A stretch of DNA of 15,434 nucleotides from Bartonella bovis 91-4 (lineage in GTDB: Bacteria > Pseudomonadota > Alphaproteobacteria > Rhizobiales > Rhizobiaceae). Shown piece after piece: positions 1 through 7,666 of this stretch (the stretch's first letter is position 1; each line of letters opens with the position of its first letter). Made by a program: the position numbers and the translations under genes. The notes below the pieces were generated by a model, which worked only from the letters and a program-made list of their open reading frames with translations, had not been told where the DNA came from and did not search any database. The stretch is taken from assembly GCF_000384965.1 (NCBI RefSeq), contig NZ_CM001844.1, positions 1,269,615 through 1,285,048 on the forward strand, in the 5' to 3' direction.

Positions 1-239
1 GTCCCCCCACCATTATCCCCGTCCCCCCATCCTTAACCGTAATCGTTGAGTTCCCATTTATATCCACCGTCCCACTCCTCGCATGCACCCCCATTTTGAA
101 CCCCTCAATCTCCACCCCCATCAAAGTCATCGTCCCACTCTGCACATCCACCCCCGTCCCCCCACTCCCCTTAATCTTCAACCTCATCACATCAATCTTC
201 CCCGCCCCATCCATCTGTATACCAACACCATCACCCCCA
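1..239 (-). pseudogene. Gene A, continuation in the shifted frame (3' end outside window)
   Basis: Read in the frame that starts GGT GTT GGT ATA CAG near 228, this strand gives VGIQMDGAGKIDVMRLKIKG, followed by GTGVDVQSGTMTLMGVEIEG and GFKMGVHARSGTVDINGNST. It stays open to position 1. It matches residues of genes B and C just after the same point (GIQMDG, MGLTIMGSGG, VEIEGFKMGVNA, INGNSTITVTNSGT). Gene A is therefore one longer gene whose frame is broken at two G5 tracts (234-238 and 240-244); one extra base would restore it. Either the gene is really broken or phase-variable, or the tract length is a sequencing error. The rest of the gene lies left of the window. Confidence 0.75.
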
Positions 240-942
240 CCCCCGTTCCATTAACAGTCATCGTCTTCCCCATCCCTATCACACTCGCATTTCCCTTACT
301 CCCCGTAATCTTTATCCCCGCTTCACCATTATTAAAAGCCACACTCTCATCAAACCTCACCATCCCCCCACCATCATTAATTTTCACCTTCATCCCCTCA
401 ATCCCCTTCACCCCCTTCTCAAAAACAATCATCCCCTCATTACTAACCTTCACTTCCCCCCCATCAAACCCCTTCAACACCCCCTTCAACGTAACAGAAG
501 ACTCTGACCCATCAACCACTATCTCCTTTTTTATCGTCACCCCCTTAACATCAACATCTTTCACCAACGTCAGCGCCCCTCCCCTTTCCACCTTAATCAC
601 CGGCTTCCCCTTCGACCCCGTAACCTTCAGTGTTTTCCCTATCGTAATATTCGTCCCCGACCCCCTCACCGTCACAGCAGCACCAGCAGACTTACCAGGG
701 CCCGTATCCATATTTATCTCTATATCCCCACTCCTACTATTCAGTATCCTTGTCACACCACCATCACACACAATCGGCTCATTATTAACAGTACCAACAA
801 CACCACTACTCCCACAATTATGTGCTTGAGCATACGCCTTTGAAGTATGAGATGTTAGAGCAAGCCCAGCCATAAGAGCGGTTGAGACAACACATAAATA
901 AACATGATGCTTAAAAACACAACGCATAACCATAACCCACAT
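187..942 (-). CDS. Gene A, 5' fragment: signal peptide and N-terminal part of a beta-helix passenger
   Basis: The frame opens with a 38-residue Sec-type signal peptide (basic RCVFKHH, hydrophobic LCVVSTALMAG, cleavage expected after SKAYA). The mature start carries a Cys pair (HNCGS and PIVCDGG) that could form a disulfide, then short G-x-V/I-x repeats typical of a right-handed parallel beta-helix. Residues ~110-215 form a segment (PVIKV, ESSVTLKG, INDGGGMVRFDE, FNNGEAG) shared with gene C but missing from gene B. The final ~16 residues (VGVMVLVYRWMGRGRLM) do not fit the repeat pattern and come from a frameshift. The family pattern resumes in another frame and runs off the window. ATG at 942 is chosen because AGGGG lies just upstream and the same start occurs in B and C. 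Likely an exported surface antigen of the Bartonella autotransporter type. The family assignment rests on the signal peptide and repeats. Confidence 0.8.
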   Translation of the reverse strand: MWVMVMRCVFKHHVYLCVVSTALMAGLALTSHTSKAYAQAHNCGSSGVVGTVNNEPIVCDGGVTRILNSRSGDIEINMDTGPGKSAGAAVTVRGSGTNITIGKTLKVTGSKGKPVIKVERGGALTLVKDVDVKGVTIKKEIVVDGSESSVTLKGVLKGFDGGEVKVSNEGMIVFEKGVKGIEGMKVKINDGGGMVRFDESVAFNNGEAGIKITGSKGNASVIGMGKTMTVNGTGVGVMVLVYRWMGRGRLM

Positions 943-1247
943 GTTCCCCTTTAACCTGTCAGGTTAAACGAGACTAAACTATTCTAAAAAAAGAAAACTA
1001 AAACTAAACCATACTAAAATGGCTTAAACCCCATAAAATCCTCCCAACTCTAACCCTTACCTAAAAACACCATACCCTAATATAAAACACTCTTAACACC
1101 CACAAAGCCAAAACACACATCTTCAAACAACAAACAAAACACACATAAAATCAAAACATCAAACAAAGCGCCTAGACCTTAAACCATGACCTAAACCCAT
1201 AAACAAAAAAACTCTCTAAAACTAATAAATACGCTAAAATATAGAAA
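943..1247 (-). promoter_or_regulatory. Conserved leader and promoter region of gene A
   Basis: This AT-rich spacer is almost the same as those upstream of genes B and C and holds no credible ORF. Reading toward the gene it has: a possible -10 (TATATT/TATTAG) near 1079-1085; TTTAG pentamers at 1014-1018, 1004-1008, 998-1002, 984-988 and 974-978; a better -10 candidate TAGAAT at 981-986 with no clear -35; the 19-bp dyad at 950-968; and a Shine-Dalgarno AGGGG at 946-950, three bases before the ATG. Conservation across three paralogues suggests function or recent duplication. The promoter elements are by-eye guesses. Confidence 0.5.
950..968. promoter_or_regulatory. Perfect 19-bp dyad next to the RBS of gene A
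   Basis: TTTAACCTG and CAGGTTAAA are exact inverted repeats around one central base. One arm abuts the Shine-Dalgarno sequence. The symmetry and position suggest a repressor operator. As RNA it could fold into an 8-bp hairpin with a GAC loop beside the ribosome binding site. The same 19 bp occur upstream of genes B and C. Confidence 0.55.
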
Positions 1248-1293
1248 CACAGCTGTAGAACATTGCTACCCATATAAGTCATTCTGGCACTCT
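1248..1293 (-). pseudogene. Decayed 3' tail of gene B
   Basis: Just past the stop of gene B, the strand continues to match the passenger repeat in another frame: NQGGALKSARMTYMGSN, compare KNVRMTYMGSNKTAEF in gene D. The match ends at CACA (1248-1251), where it joins the leader of gene A. The matching tail behind gene C is 71 bp longer. This is a remnant of the originally longer reading frame, not a gene. Confidence 0.6.
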
Positions 1294-4200
1294 TCAAAGC
1301 ACCACCCTGGTTAAATTAACCCCATAATCTTCTGTAAAGTTCACCGAAGAACTAATCATAGTCACTTGAGCATTTTGAACAGCAACTCCTGTGCTAACCT
1401 TTTTCACATTTGTACCAATCAACCAGGCCCGTCCCCCATTTGCTATTTTTATTCCTTGAGCTTTTCCTGTATCATTTCCGTTAATTATTACACCTACTGC
1501 TTTAAGTTTCGCACTTTTTTCCTCAACCATGATGAACTCTGTATTATTATTACTGGTGGAGTTCATTTGCACATTACTTAAAAGGACTCTTCCCCCCTTC
1601 ATCTTCAGCCCATACTCTCCCCCAAAATTAATCACCCCATTTTTCATCCACAACGACCCGTCTTGAATGGTTATTGCCTCTTTTACACCTGTTATATGTG
1701 AGTAATCGAGCATCACATACCCACCATCAGTCACATGAACACCCTGTGTTTTATTATTTCCAATGACCATAACCTTTATAGCAGCAAAATTTGCACCTTT
1801 ACCTTTGACTTTGATGAAGTTTGTAGCCTGAGCGTTTTTAGTTGCCTTGCTACCCGTATAAATCATTTTGACATCCTTTAACAAAGCATACCCTGTATGA
1901 AGACTAATACCGTGCTCTCCATTAAACGTCATCCACCCTTTTTTCATAGAGAATTCCCCATTAATAACAGTTATACCGCTTTTCACCTTGCTAAAAATCG
2001 CATTTTCTAACACGACCCTTCCCCCATTAGTAACAGTCACCCCATTGCTCATCTTGTTAAAAATCGCATCATCTAACACGACCATTCCCCCGTCAATTAC
2101 CCTTATCCCGTGCGCCTTTTCATTTCCATTGATTCTGATGCCCCTACCTCTAATCTCTGCTAAATTTTTAGCATTTCCTGCACCATAGACCGTTAAGAAA
2201 GTACTGTCTGGATCATTCCCCGTATAAGTCATAATAACACCATTTAACACAGCATGGCCCTTCTTAAGATAGACTGCGTAATCTCCCTTAAAATTGATCT
2301 CTCCCCCCTCCATATAGACAGCACCTTTTGTGATAGCCATTCCATTGTAGATGTTTGTATAATTTGGCCTAATCAACACGACCCGTCCGCCGTCAACTAC
2401 ACTCATTCCCTGCCCATGACCATTTCCATCGATCGTAAGATGTGATGCAACAACCACAGCATTTTTTTGTACTTTACCCGTCTTTTCCACAGCATTTGTA
2501 GTGTCCTCTCCCACAATCCTAATGAATTCAGCTTCGTTGTTGTTACCCGTATAAGTCATTTTGACCGCTATTAAAGCAACCCCACCCTGGTTAAGATAAA
2601 CACCGTACTCTCCCTTAAAATTGATCTCTCCTCCCTCCATACGGACACTTCCGTCTGTAATCGTCATCCCCTTATGAACACCTTTCAAGTTTGTACCAGT
2701 CAACCACACCCGTCCTCCATTAGTTACGCTTACCCCCTGCCCATTGTCTGTAGTGCTCGTGATAATTATATCCTCAGCGATAACTATCCCACCCTTGACC
2801 TTAATGAAGTCAGCTGTTTTGTTGTTACCCGTATAAGTCATTCTGACATTTTTTAAAGCAGCCCCACCCTTGTCAAGATAAACCCCGTAATTTCCCTTAA
2901 ACCCAATCTCCCCTCCCATCAAAATAGCATTCGCCCCATTTTTCACCCACACCCCCGTTATGACCCCTGAAATATTCACATCTTTCATCATCATTTTCCC
3001 CTCACCCTCTACATTCACCCCCGTACCCTTATCATCTTGTCCTGTAATGCTGACACCCTTTAGCAGAGCATTTCCCCTTGTGAGACTGACACCGTAATCT
3101 CCATTAAACCCAATCGTCCCCCCAGTCATCGTCAGATTCCCATTCTTCATCCACACCCCCGTTTGCACCTCTGAAATCTTCACCTCCTTCATCATCAACG
3201 TTCCCATCCCCGTTGCATACACCCCCGTACCCTTATCACTAGGTCCTGTAATTCTGACATCATCTAACAAGGCCTGCCCCCCTGTGAGACTGACACCACG
3301 CTCTCCCATAAACCCAATCTCCCCTCCCTCCATATGAACAACCCCATCTTCGACACTTACCCCCTTATGGACATCCCTCAAGTTTGTATCAATCAACCAC
3401 ACCGCTCCCTCACTCTTCACCTTTACCCCCGTTGTGACCTTTGAAATATCCACCTCCTTCATTATTACCGTTCCCTCACTTCCCACCTCTACCCCTGTTC
3501 CAACCTTTGACATCTCTCCCCCTTTTATCGCCACTGTTCCCATAATTGCCTTTACCGCCACCTCTGTCTCATAACCTTGCCCTGTAATGTTAACATCCTT
3601 TAAAGCAGCATTTCCCCCTATGAGACTGATACCATCCCCACCTTTAAACTCCACCGATCCTTTGTGCATCATCAGCTTCCCATTTATCACCCACACCCCC
3701 GTTTGCACCTTTGAAATATCCACCTCCTTCATCATCATCACTCCCACCCCATTCTGCATAATCACCCCCGTACCCTTATTACTAGGTCCTGTAATTCTGA
3801 CATTCTTTAAAGCAACCCCACCCTGTTTAAGACTGATCCCATAATCCTTCTTAAACCCAATTTCCCCTCCAAACATGCGGACAACCCCATTTTCGACACT
3901 CATCCCCTTATGAACATCTCTTATATTTGTCTTGTAGAGATCAATTATTCCCTCATTAAGCTTGATACCCTCTTGTCCTGTTCTATTTCCCTTGATAGTG
4001 ACCGCTATTAAAGCAGCCCCACCTTTCTTGAGATAAACCCCATAATTTCCCTTAAACCCAATCTCCCCTCCAAACATACGGACAACCCCATTTTCGACAC
4101 TCATCCCCTTATGAACATCTCTTATATTTGTCCCGAACATATCAATCATTCCCCCATTAAGCTTGATACCCTCTTTTCCTGTTCCACTTCCCATGATATT

Positions 4201-7200
4201 GACCCCTCCTAAAAAAGCAAATCCACCCTGGTTAAGACTGATCCCGTAATCTCCTATAAACCCAATTGACCCTCCTTTCATCGCTAGTATCCCCCCCATC
4301 ACCTCCACCCCCTCACTAACATTTGAAATATTCACCCCACTCATCCCCAATGTCTTCCCATTCATAACCACCCCCTTACTTCCCATCCCAGCCCCCGTAA
4401 TCCTCGTCCCCTTCAAAGTAGCCGTTGCCTCCTTCCCCACATATACCCCCACTCCATATCCTTTAAACCCACTATTCGTAACCGTAATCGACCCATTGTT
4501 CATCTCTAACCTCCCCTTCACCCATACCCCCTCACCAACATTGGAAATTGTCACCCCATCCAACCTCATCATCTTTGTCTCCATCATCAACACCCCCGTC
4601 CCCTTTCCCTCTCCTGTAATCTTCGTCCCCGTAATAGTAGCCAGCGTCACCGATTTCCCCACCCCTATCCCATAATTGTCCCTCCCATTCTTAAACTCAA
4701 TCGATCCCCTTGTCATCGTCAACGTCCCATTAGTCGCCTCTACCCCCATTGCAACATTTGAAATCGTCACCTTCTCCATCTTCAACGTCTTCCCCTCCAT
4801 CCACACCCCCGTTCCTTGCCCGCCTCCTGTAATCTCCGTCCCCGTAATAGTAGCCATCGTCACTTCACTCCCCACCTTCACCCCATGCTCTCCCGTAAAC
4901 TCAATCCTCGCCCCACTGTTCACCACCAACTTTCCACTTCCTGACATATCTATCCCCGTCTGCACCCCTGTCATTGTCCCCCCACTTACCGTCAGATTCC
5001 CATTACTCACCTGTATCCCCGTCTGCACCCCTGAAATCCCCACATTATTCATCTTCATCTCCCCCGTCCCATCCTTTATCACCCCCTTCCCCTTTCCACC
5101 CCCCTTAATCGTCAAATCTGTCAAACGAGCATTAGTCACCAATTCCCCCACCTTCACCCCATAATTCCTGTCCCCACCCGTAAACGTAATCCTCGTCCCA
5201 TCCTTTATCGTCAAATTCCCCTTTATTGCCTCCACCCCCATTGCAACATCTGAAATCTGCACATTATTCATCACCATCTCCCTCCCATCCATCCACACCC
5301 CCGTCCCCTTTCCACTCCCACTCCCCGTAATCGTCGCCCCCGTGATATTAGCCGTCGCCGTCCCCCCCACACTGAGCCCCGTCCCACCATTCTTAACCGT
5401 AATCCTCGCCCCACTGTTCACCGTCAATGTCCCACTTCCTAACATAATTATCCCCGTCTGCACCCCTGTCATCGACCCCCCACTTACCGTCAGATTCCCA
5501 CTTGTCACCTCCACCCCCATTGCAACATCCTTAATCGTCCCCCCATTTATCGTCAACTTCCCCGTACTCTCCATAATCACCCCCTTACTTCCCACCCCAC
5601 TCCCCTCTCCCTTAATCGTCGCCCCCGTGATATTAGCCGTCGCCGTCCCCATCACCTTCACCCCATAGTCCCCCTTAAACATAATCTTCGCCTCCCCACT
5701 TATCTTCAACGTCCCACTTCCCGTCATCAACACCCCCTCACTAACATTTGAAATCGTCCCCCCCATCATACTAGCACTCCCCGTCCCCTGCACATACAAC
5801 CCCGTCCCCTGTCCACTCCCCGTCCCCTTAATCTTCACATTCATCAAATTAGCCGTCGCCGCCTTCTGCACATGCACCCCATAATTCCCCCTCCCACCCT
5901 CAAACGTAATCTCCCCCATATTTATATCCACCGTCCCATTCTTCACATCCACCCCCGTTTGCACCTGTGAAATATTCACCATATTCATCGTCATCTTCCC
6001 CGAACTCTCCATAATCACCCCCTTTCCACTCCCCTCTCCTGTAATCGTCACCTTTGTCAACTCAGCCGTCGCCTCACCCGATGCCTTCACCCCATAATTC
6101 CCCCTCTCCCCCTTAAACCCAATCGACCCCATATTTATCACCAACTTCCCCGCTGTCATATCCACCCCCTTTTGCACCCCTGAAATCCCTACCCCAGTCA
6201 AAGTCATCGTCCCATTCTGCACATCCACCCCCGTCCCCTGTCCACTCCCCGTCCCCTTAATCGTCACCTTTGTCAAATTAGCCGTCGCCCCATTCTGTAC
6301 CTGCACCCCATACCCACTTCCACCCTCAAACGTCACCGTCCCCCCCATCATATCCACCGTCCCCTTCTTCACCTCCACCCCCACCTTAACCCCTGAAATC
6401 GTCACATCAGTCATCGTCATCATCTTCGTCCCATCCTTTATCACCCCCGTCCCCTGTCCACTCGTCCCCCTAATCGTCGCCCCTGTGATATTAGCCGTCA
6501 CCCCATTCTCCACCTTCACCCCATAATTCCCGCTCCCACCCGTAAACTGAATCGTCGTTCCCCCACTTATCGTCAACGTTCCCGCCCCCGTTGCATACAC
6601 CCCCTTCCCGAACCCTGAAATCGCCACCCCATTCAAAATCACCGTCCCACTATTCGTAACCGTAATCGTTGAGTTCCCATTTATATTCACCTTCCCACTC
6701 ATCGCATTCACCCCCATCGTGAAACCTGAAACATTCACCTTATTCAACTCCATCGTCCCCGTCCCCTGCATATCCACCCCCATCCCCCCACTCCCCATAA
6801 TCGTCAACCCCATCACATCAGCAGTCCCCGTCCCATCCATCTGTATCCCACCCCCCTTCGTAACAGTCATCGTCTTCCCCATCCCCATCACACTCGCCTT
6901 TCCCGTCCCCGTAATCTTCAGCTTCTTCATTATCGTAATATTCGTCCCCTGCCCCGTTACCGTCACAGCAGCCTCCTTAGAGCCCCTACCCCTATCCATA
7001 TTTATCTCTATATCCCCACCACTCCTACTATTCAGCGTCCTTGTCTCACGACTATCACACACAATCGGCCCAACAACATCACCAACAACTTTAACACCAC
7101 CACCACGACTACTCCCACAATTTTGATCGGCATACGCCTTTGAAGTATGAGACGTTATAAGGGAAAGCCCAGCCATAAGAGCGGTTGAGACAACACATAA

Positions 7201-7245
7201 ATAAACATGATGTTTAAAAACACAACGCATAACCATAACCCACAT
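1294..7245 (-). CDS. Gene B: giant secreted beta-helix repeat protein (autotransporter-passenger type, no beta-barrel)
   Basis: An intact 1983-residue frame. It starts with a ~39-residue Sec signal peptide (cleavage after SKAYA), then a Cys pair (DQNCG, PIVCD). The rest is beta-helix repeats with a supercycle of ~70 residues: a GNYGVKV-type coil with T-I-x-G-x-G-x-G-T-G-V, a coil ending V-x-I-S-x-V-x-x-G-V-x-V, and a coil ending G-x-I-x-F-x-G. Up to roughly residue 1000 the repeats are very Gly/Thr/Met-rich and use GGG heavily; later coils are more varied (MTYTGNN, GGRVVL, INFKGEYGVYL). It ends at GVNLTRVVL with no autotransporter barrel, so outer-membrane translocation is unexplained. Compared with A and C it lacks ~105 residues after LKITG. 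Start: ATG with AGGGG upstream, as in A and C. Likely role: surface antigen or adhesin passenger, or a donor of such sequence. This is inferred, and no catalytic residues are visible. Confidence 0.85.
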   Translation of the reverse strand: MWVMVMRCVFKHHVYLCVVSTALMAGLSLITSHTSKAYADQNCGSSRGGGVKVVGDVVGPIVCDSRETRTLNSRSGGDIEINMDRGRGSKEAAVTVTGQGTNITIMKKLKITGTGKASVMGMGKTMTVTKGGGIQMDGTGTADVMGLTIMGSGGMGVDMQGTGTMELNKVNVSGFTMGVNAMSGKVNINGNSTITVTNSGTVILNGVAISGFGKGVYATGAGTLTISGGTTIQFTGGSGNYGVKVENGVTANITGATIRGTSGQGTGVIKDGTKMMTMTDVTISGVKVGVEVKKGTVDMMGGTVTFEGGSGYGVQVQNGATANLTKVTIKGTGSGQGTGVDVQNGTMTLTGVGISGVQKGVDMTAGKLVINMGSIGFKGERGNYGVKASGEATAELTKVTITGEGSGKGVIMESSGKMTMNMVNISQVQTGVDVKNGTVDINMGEITFEGGRGNYGVHVQKAATANLMNVKIKGTGSGQGTGLYVQGTGSASMMGGTISNVSEGVLMTGSGTLKISGEAKIMFKGDYGVKVMGTATANITGATIKGEGSGVGSKGVIMESTGKLTINGGTIKDVAMGVEVTSGNLTVSGGSMTGVQTGIIMLGSGTLTVNSGARITVKNGGTGLSVGGTATANITGATITGSGSGKGTGVWMDGREMVMNNVQISDVAMGVEAIKGNLTIKDGTRITFTGGDRNYGVKVGELVTNARLTDLTIKGGGKGKGVIKDGTGEMKMNNVGISGVQTGIQVSNGNLTVSGGTMTGVQTGIDMSGSGKLVVNSGARIEFTGEHGVKVGSEVTMATITGTEITGGGQGTGVWMEGKTLKMEKVTISNVAMGVEATNGTLTMTRGSIEFKNGRDNYGIGVGKSVTLATITGTKITGEGKGTGVLMMETKMMRLDGVTISNVGEGVWVKGRLEMNNGSITVTNSGFKGYGVGVYVGKEATATLKGTRITGAGMGSKGVVMNGKTLGMSGVNISNVSEGVEVMGGILAMKGGSIGFIGDYGISLNQGGFAFLGGVNIMGSGTGKEGIKLNGGMIDMFGTNIRDVHKGMSVENGVVRMFGGEIGFKGNYGVYLKKGGAALIAVTIKGNRTGQEGIKLNEGIIDLYKTNIRDVHKGMSVENGVVRMFGGEIGFKKDYGISLKQGGVALKNVRITGPSNKGTGVIMQNGVGVMMMKEVDISKVQTGVWVINGKLMMHKGSVEFKGGDGISLIGGNAALKDVNITGQGYETEVAVKAIMGTVAIKGGEMSKVGTGVEVGSEGTVIMKEVDISKVTTGVKVKSEGAVWLIDTNLRDVHKGVSVEDGVVHMEGGEIGFMGERGVSLTGGQALLDDVRITGPSDKGTGVYATGMGTLMMKEVKISEVQTGVWMKNGNLTMTGGTIGFNGDYGVSLTRGNALLKGVSITGQDDKGTGVNVEGEGKMMMKDVNISGVITGVWVKNGANAILMGGEIGFKGNYGVYLDKGGAALKNVRMTYTGNNKTADFIKVKGGIVIAEDIIITSTTDNGQGVSVTNGGRVWLTGTNLKGVHKGMTITDGSVRMEGGEINFKGEYGVYLNQGGVALIAVKMTYTGNNNEAEFIRIVGEDTTNAVEKTGKVQKNAVVVASHLTIDGNGHGQGMSVVDGGRVVLIRPNYTNIYNGMAITKGAVYMEGGEINFKGDYAVYLKKGHAVLNGVIMTYTGNDPDSTFLTVYGAGNAKNLAEIRGRGIRINGNEKAHGIRVIDGGMVVLDDAIFNKMSNGVTVTNGGRVVLENAIFSKVKSGITVINGEFSMKKGWMTFNGEHGISLHTGYALLKDVKMIYTGSKATKNAQATNFIKVKGKGANFAAIKVMVIGNNKTQGVHVTDGGYVMLDYSHITGVKEAITIQDGSLWMKNGVINFGGEYGLKMKGGRVLLSNVQMNSTSNNNTEFIMVEEKSAKLKAVGVIINGNDTGKAQGIKIANGGRAWLIGTNVKKVSTGVAVQNAQVTMISSSVNFTEDYGVNLTRVVL
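1341..2037 (-). repeat. 697-bp block identical to 7714-8410 (3' end of gene B)
   Basis: I compared the two blocks base by base and found no difference over 697 bp, including synonymous sites. The first mismatches outside are 1340 against 7713 and 2038 against 8411. It encodes the last ~230 residues of gene B apart from its extreme C-terminus. Identity of this length beside diverged blocks points to recent duplication or gene conversion. Confidence 0.9.
4638..4925 (-). repeat. 288-bp internal block identical to 10972-11259
   Basis: A second block shared without mismatch by genes B and C, encoding the coils around EFKNGRDNYGIGVG and TITGTEITGGGQGTGVWMEG. Its offset to the partner copy is 6334 bp, against 6373 bp for the 3' block. 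The two genes therefore differ by net indels between the blocks, giving a mosaic rather than a uniformly diverged pair. Confidence 0.85.
5580..5611 (-). other. G-quadruplex-capable run in gene B
   Basis: C tracts at 5580-5584, 5591-5593, 5595-5598, 5602-5605 and 5609-5611 on the plus strand, loops 6, 1, 3 and 3, meet the G3+N1-7 rule on the coding strand. Similar runs lie at 4371-4396 and at the paralogous 10696-10721. Confidence 0.5.
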
Positions 7246-7549
7246 GTTCCCCTTTAACCTGTCAGGTTAAACGAGACTAAACTATTCTAAAAAAAGAAAA
7301 CTAAAACTAAACCATACTAAAATGGCTTAAAACCCCATAAAATCCTCCCAACTCTAACCCTTACCTAAAAACATCATACCCTAAGAAAACACTCTTAACA
7401 CCCACAAAGCCAAAACACACATCTTCAAACAACAAACAAAACACACATAAAATCAAAACATCAAACAAAGCGCCTAGACCTTAAACCATGACCTAAACCC
7501 ATAAACAAAAAAAATCTCTAAAACTAATAAATACGCTAAAATATAGAAA
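7246..7549 (-). promoter_or_regulatory. Conserved leader and promoter region of gene B
   Basis: Almost identical to the leaders of A and C, with the same TTTAG pentamers, TAGAAT at 7284-7289, the 19-bp dyad and AGGGG next to the ATG at 7245. It differs where A and C read (plus strand) CCCTAATATAAAAC: here the bases are CCCTAAGAAAAC. This removes the distal TATATT-like element and shortens the region by 2 bp. If that element is the real -10, gene B is expressed differently. Confidence 0.5.
7253..7271. promoter_or_regulatory. Perfect 19-bp dyad next to the RBS of gene B
   Basis: Same TTTAACCTG / CAGGTTAAA inverted repeat, with the same spacing to the start codon as in genes A and C. Candidate operator or leader hairpin. 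Confidence 0.55.
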
Positions 7550-7666
7550 CACAATCCGTCCCCCGTTAGTTACCCTTATCCCCTGCCTATAACCACTTCC
7601 ATCGATCGTGAGATCTACTGCACAGCTGTAGAACATTGCTACCCATATAAGTCATTCTGGCACTCT
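7550..7666 (-). pseudogene. Decayed 3' tail of gene C
   Basis: After the stop of gene C the strand still matches the passenger repeat in shifted frames: NQGGALKSARMTYMGSN, then VDLTIDGSGYRQGIRVTNGG, close to SHLTIDGNGYGQGMRVVDGG inside the genes. The frame breaks more than once. It ends at CACA (7550-7553), where the leader of gene B begins. Behind gene B the 71 bp between this CACA and the one at 7621-7624 are missing. Confidence 0.65.

Noticed and set aside
83..829. Long plus-strand proline-rich frames opposite the genes (83-829, 4676-5164, 10491-11504, 13074-13817)
   Set aside because: They are the complement of G-rich, repeat-coding minus-strand sequence. They have no ribosome binding site, signal peptide or domain, and their low-complexity Pro/Ser/Thr content follows directly from the C-rich strand.
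1294..2600. Autotransporter beta-barrel at the C-terminus of gene B
   Set aside because: The last several hundred residues remain beta-helix coils (GGRVVL, GEYGLKM, INGND). There is no run of alternating amphipathic strands and no terminal aromatic residue (F or W).
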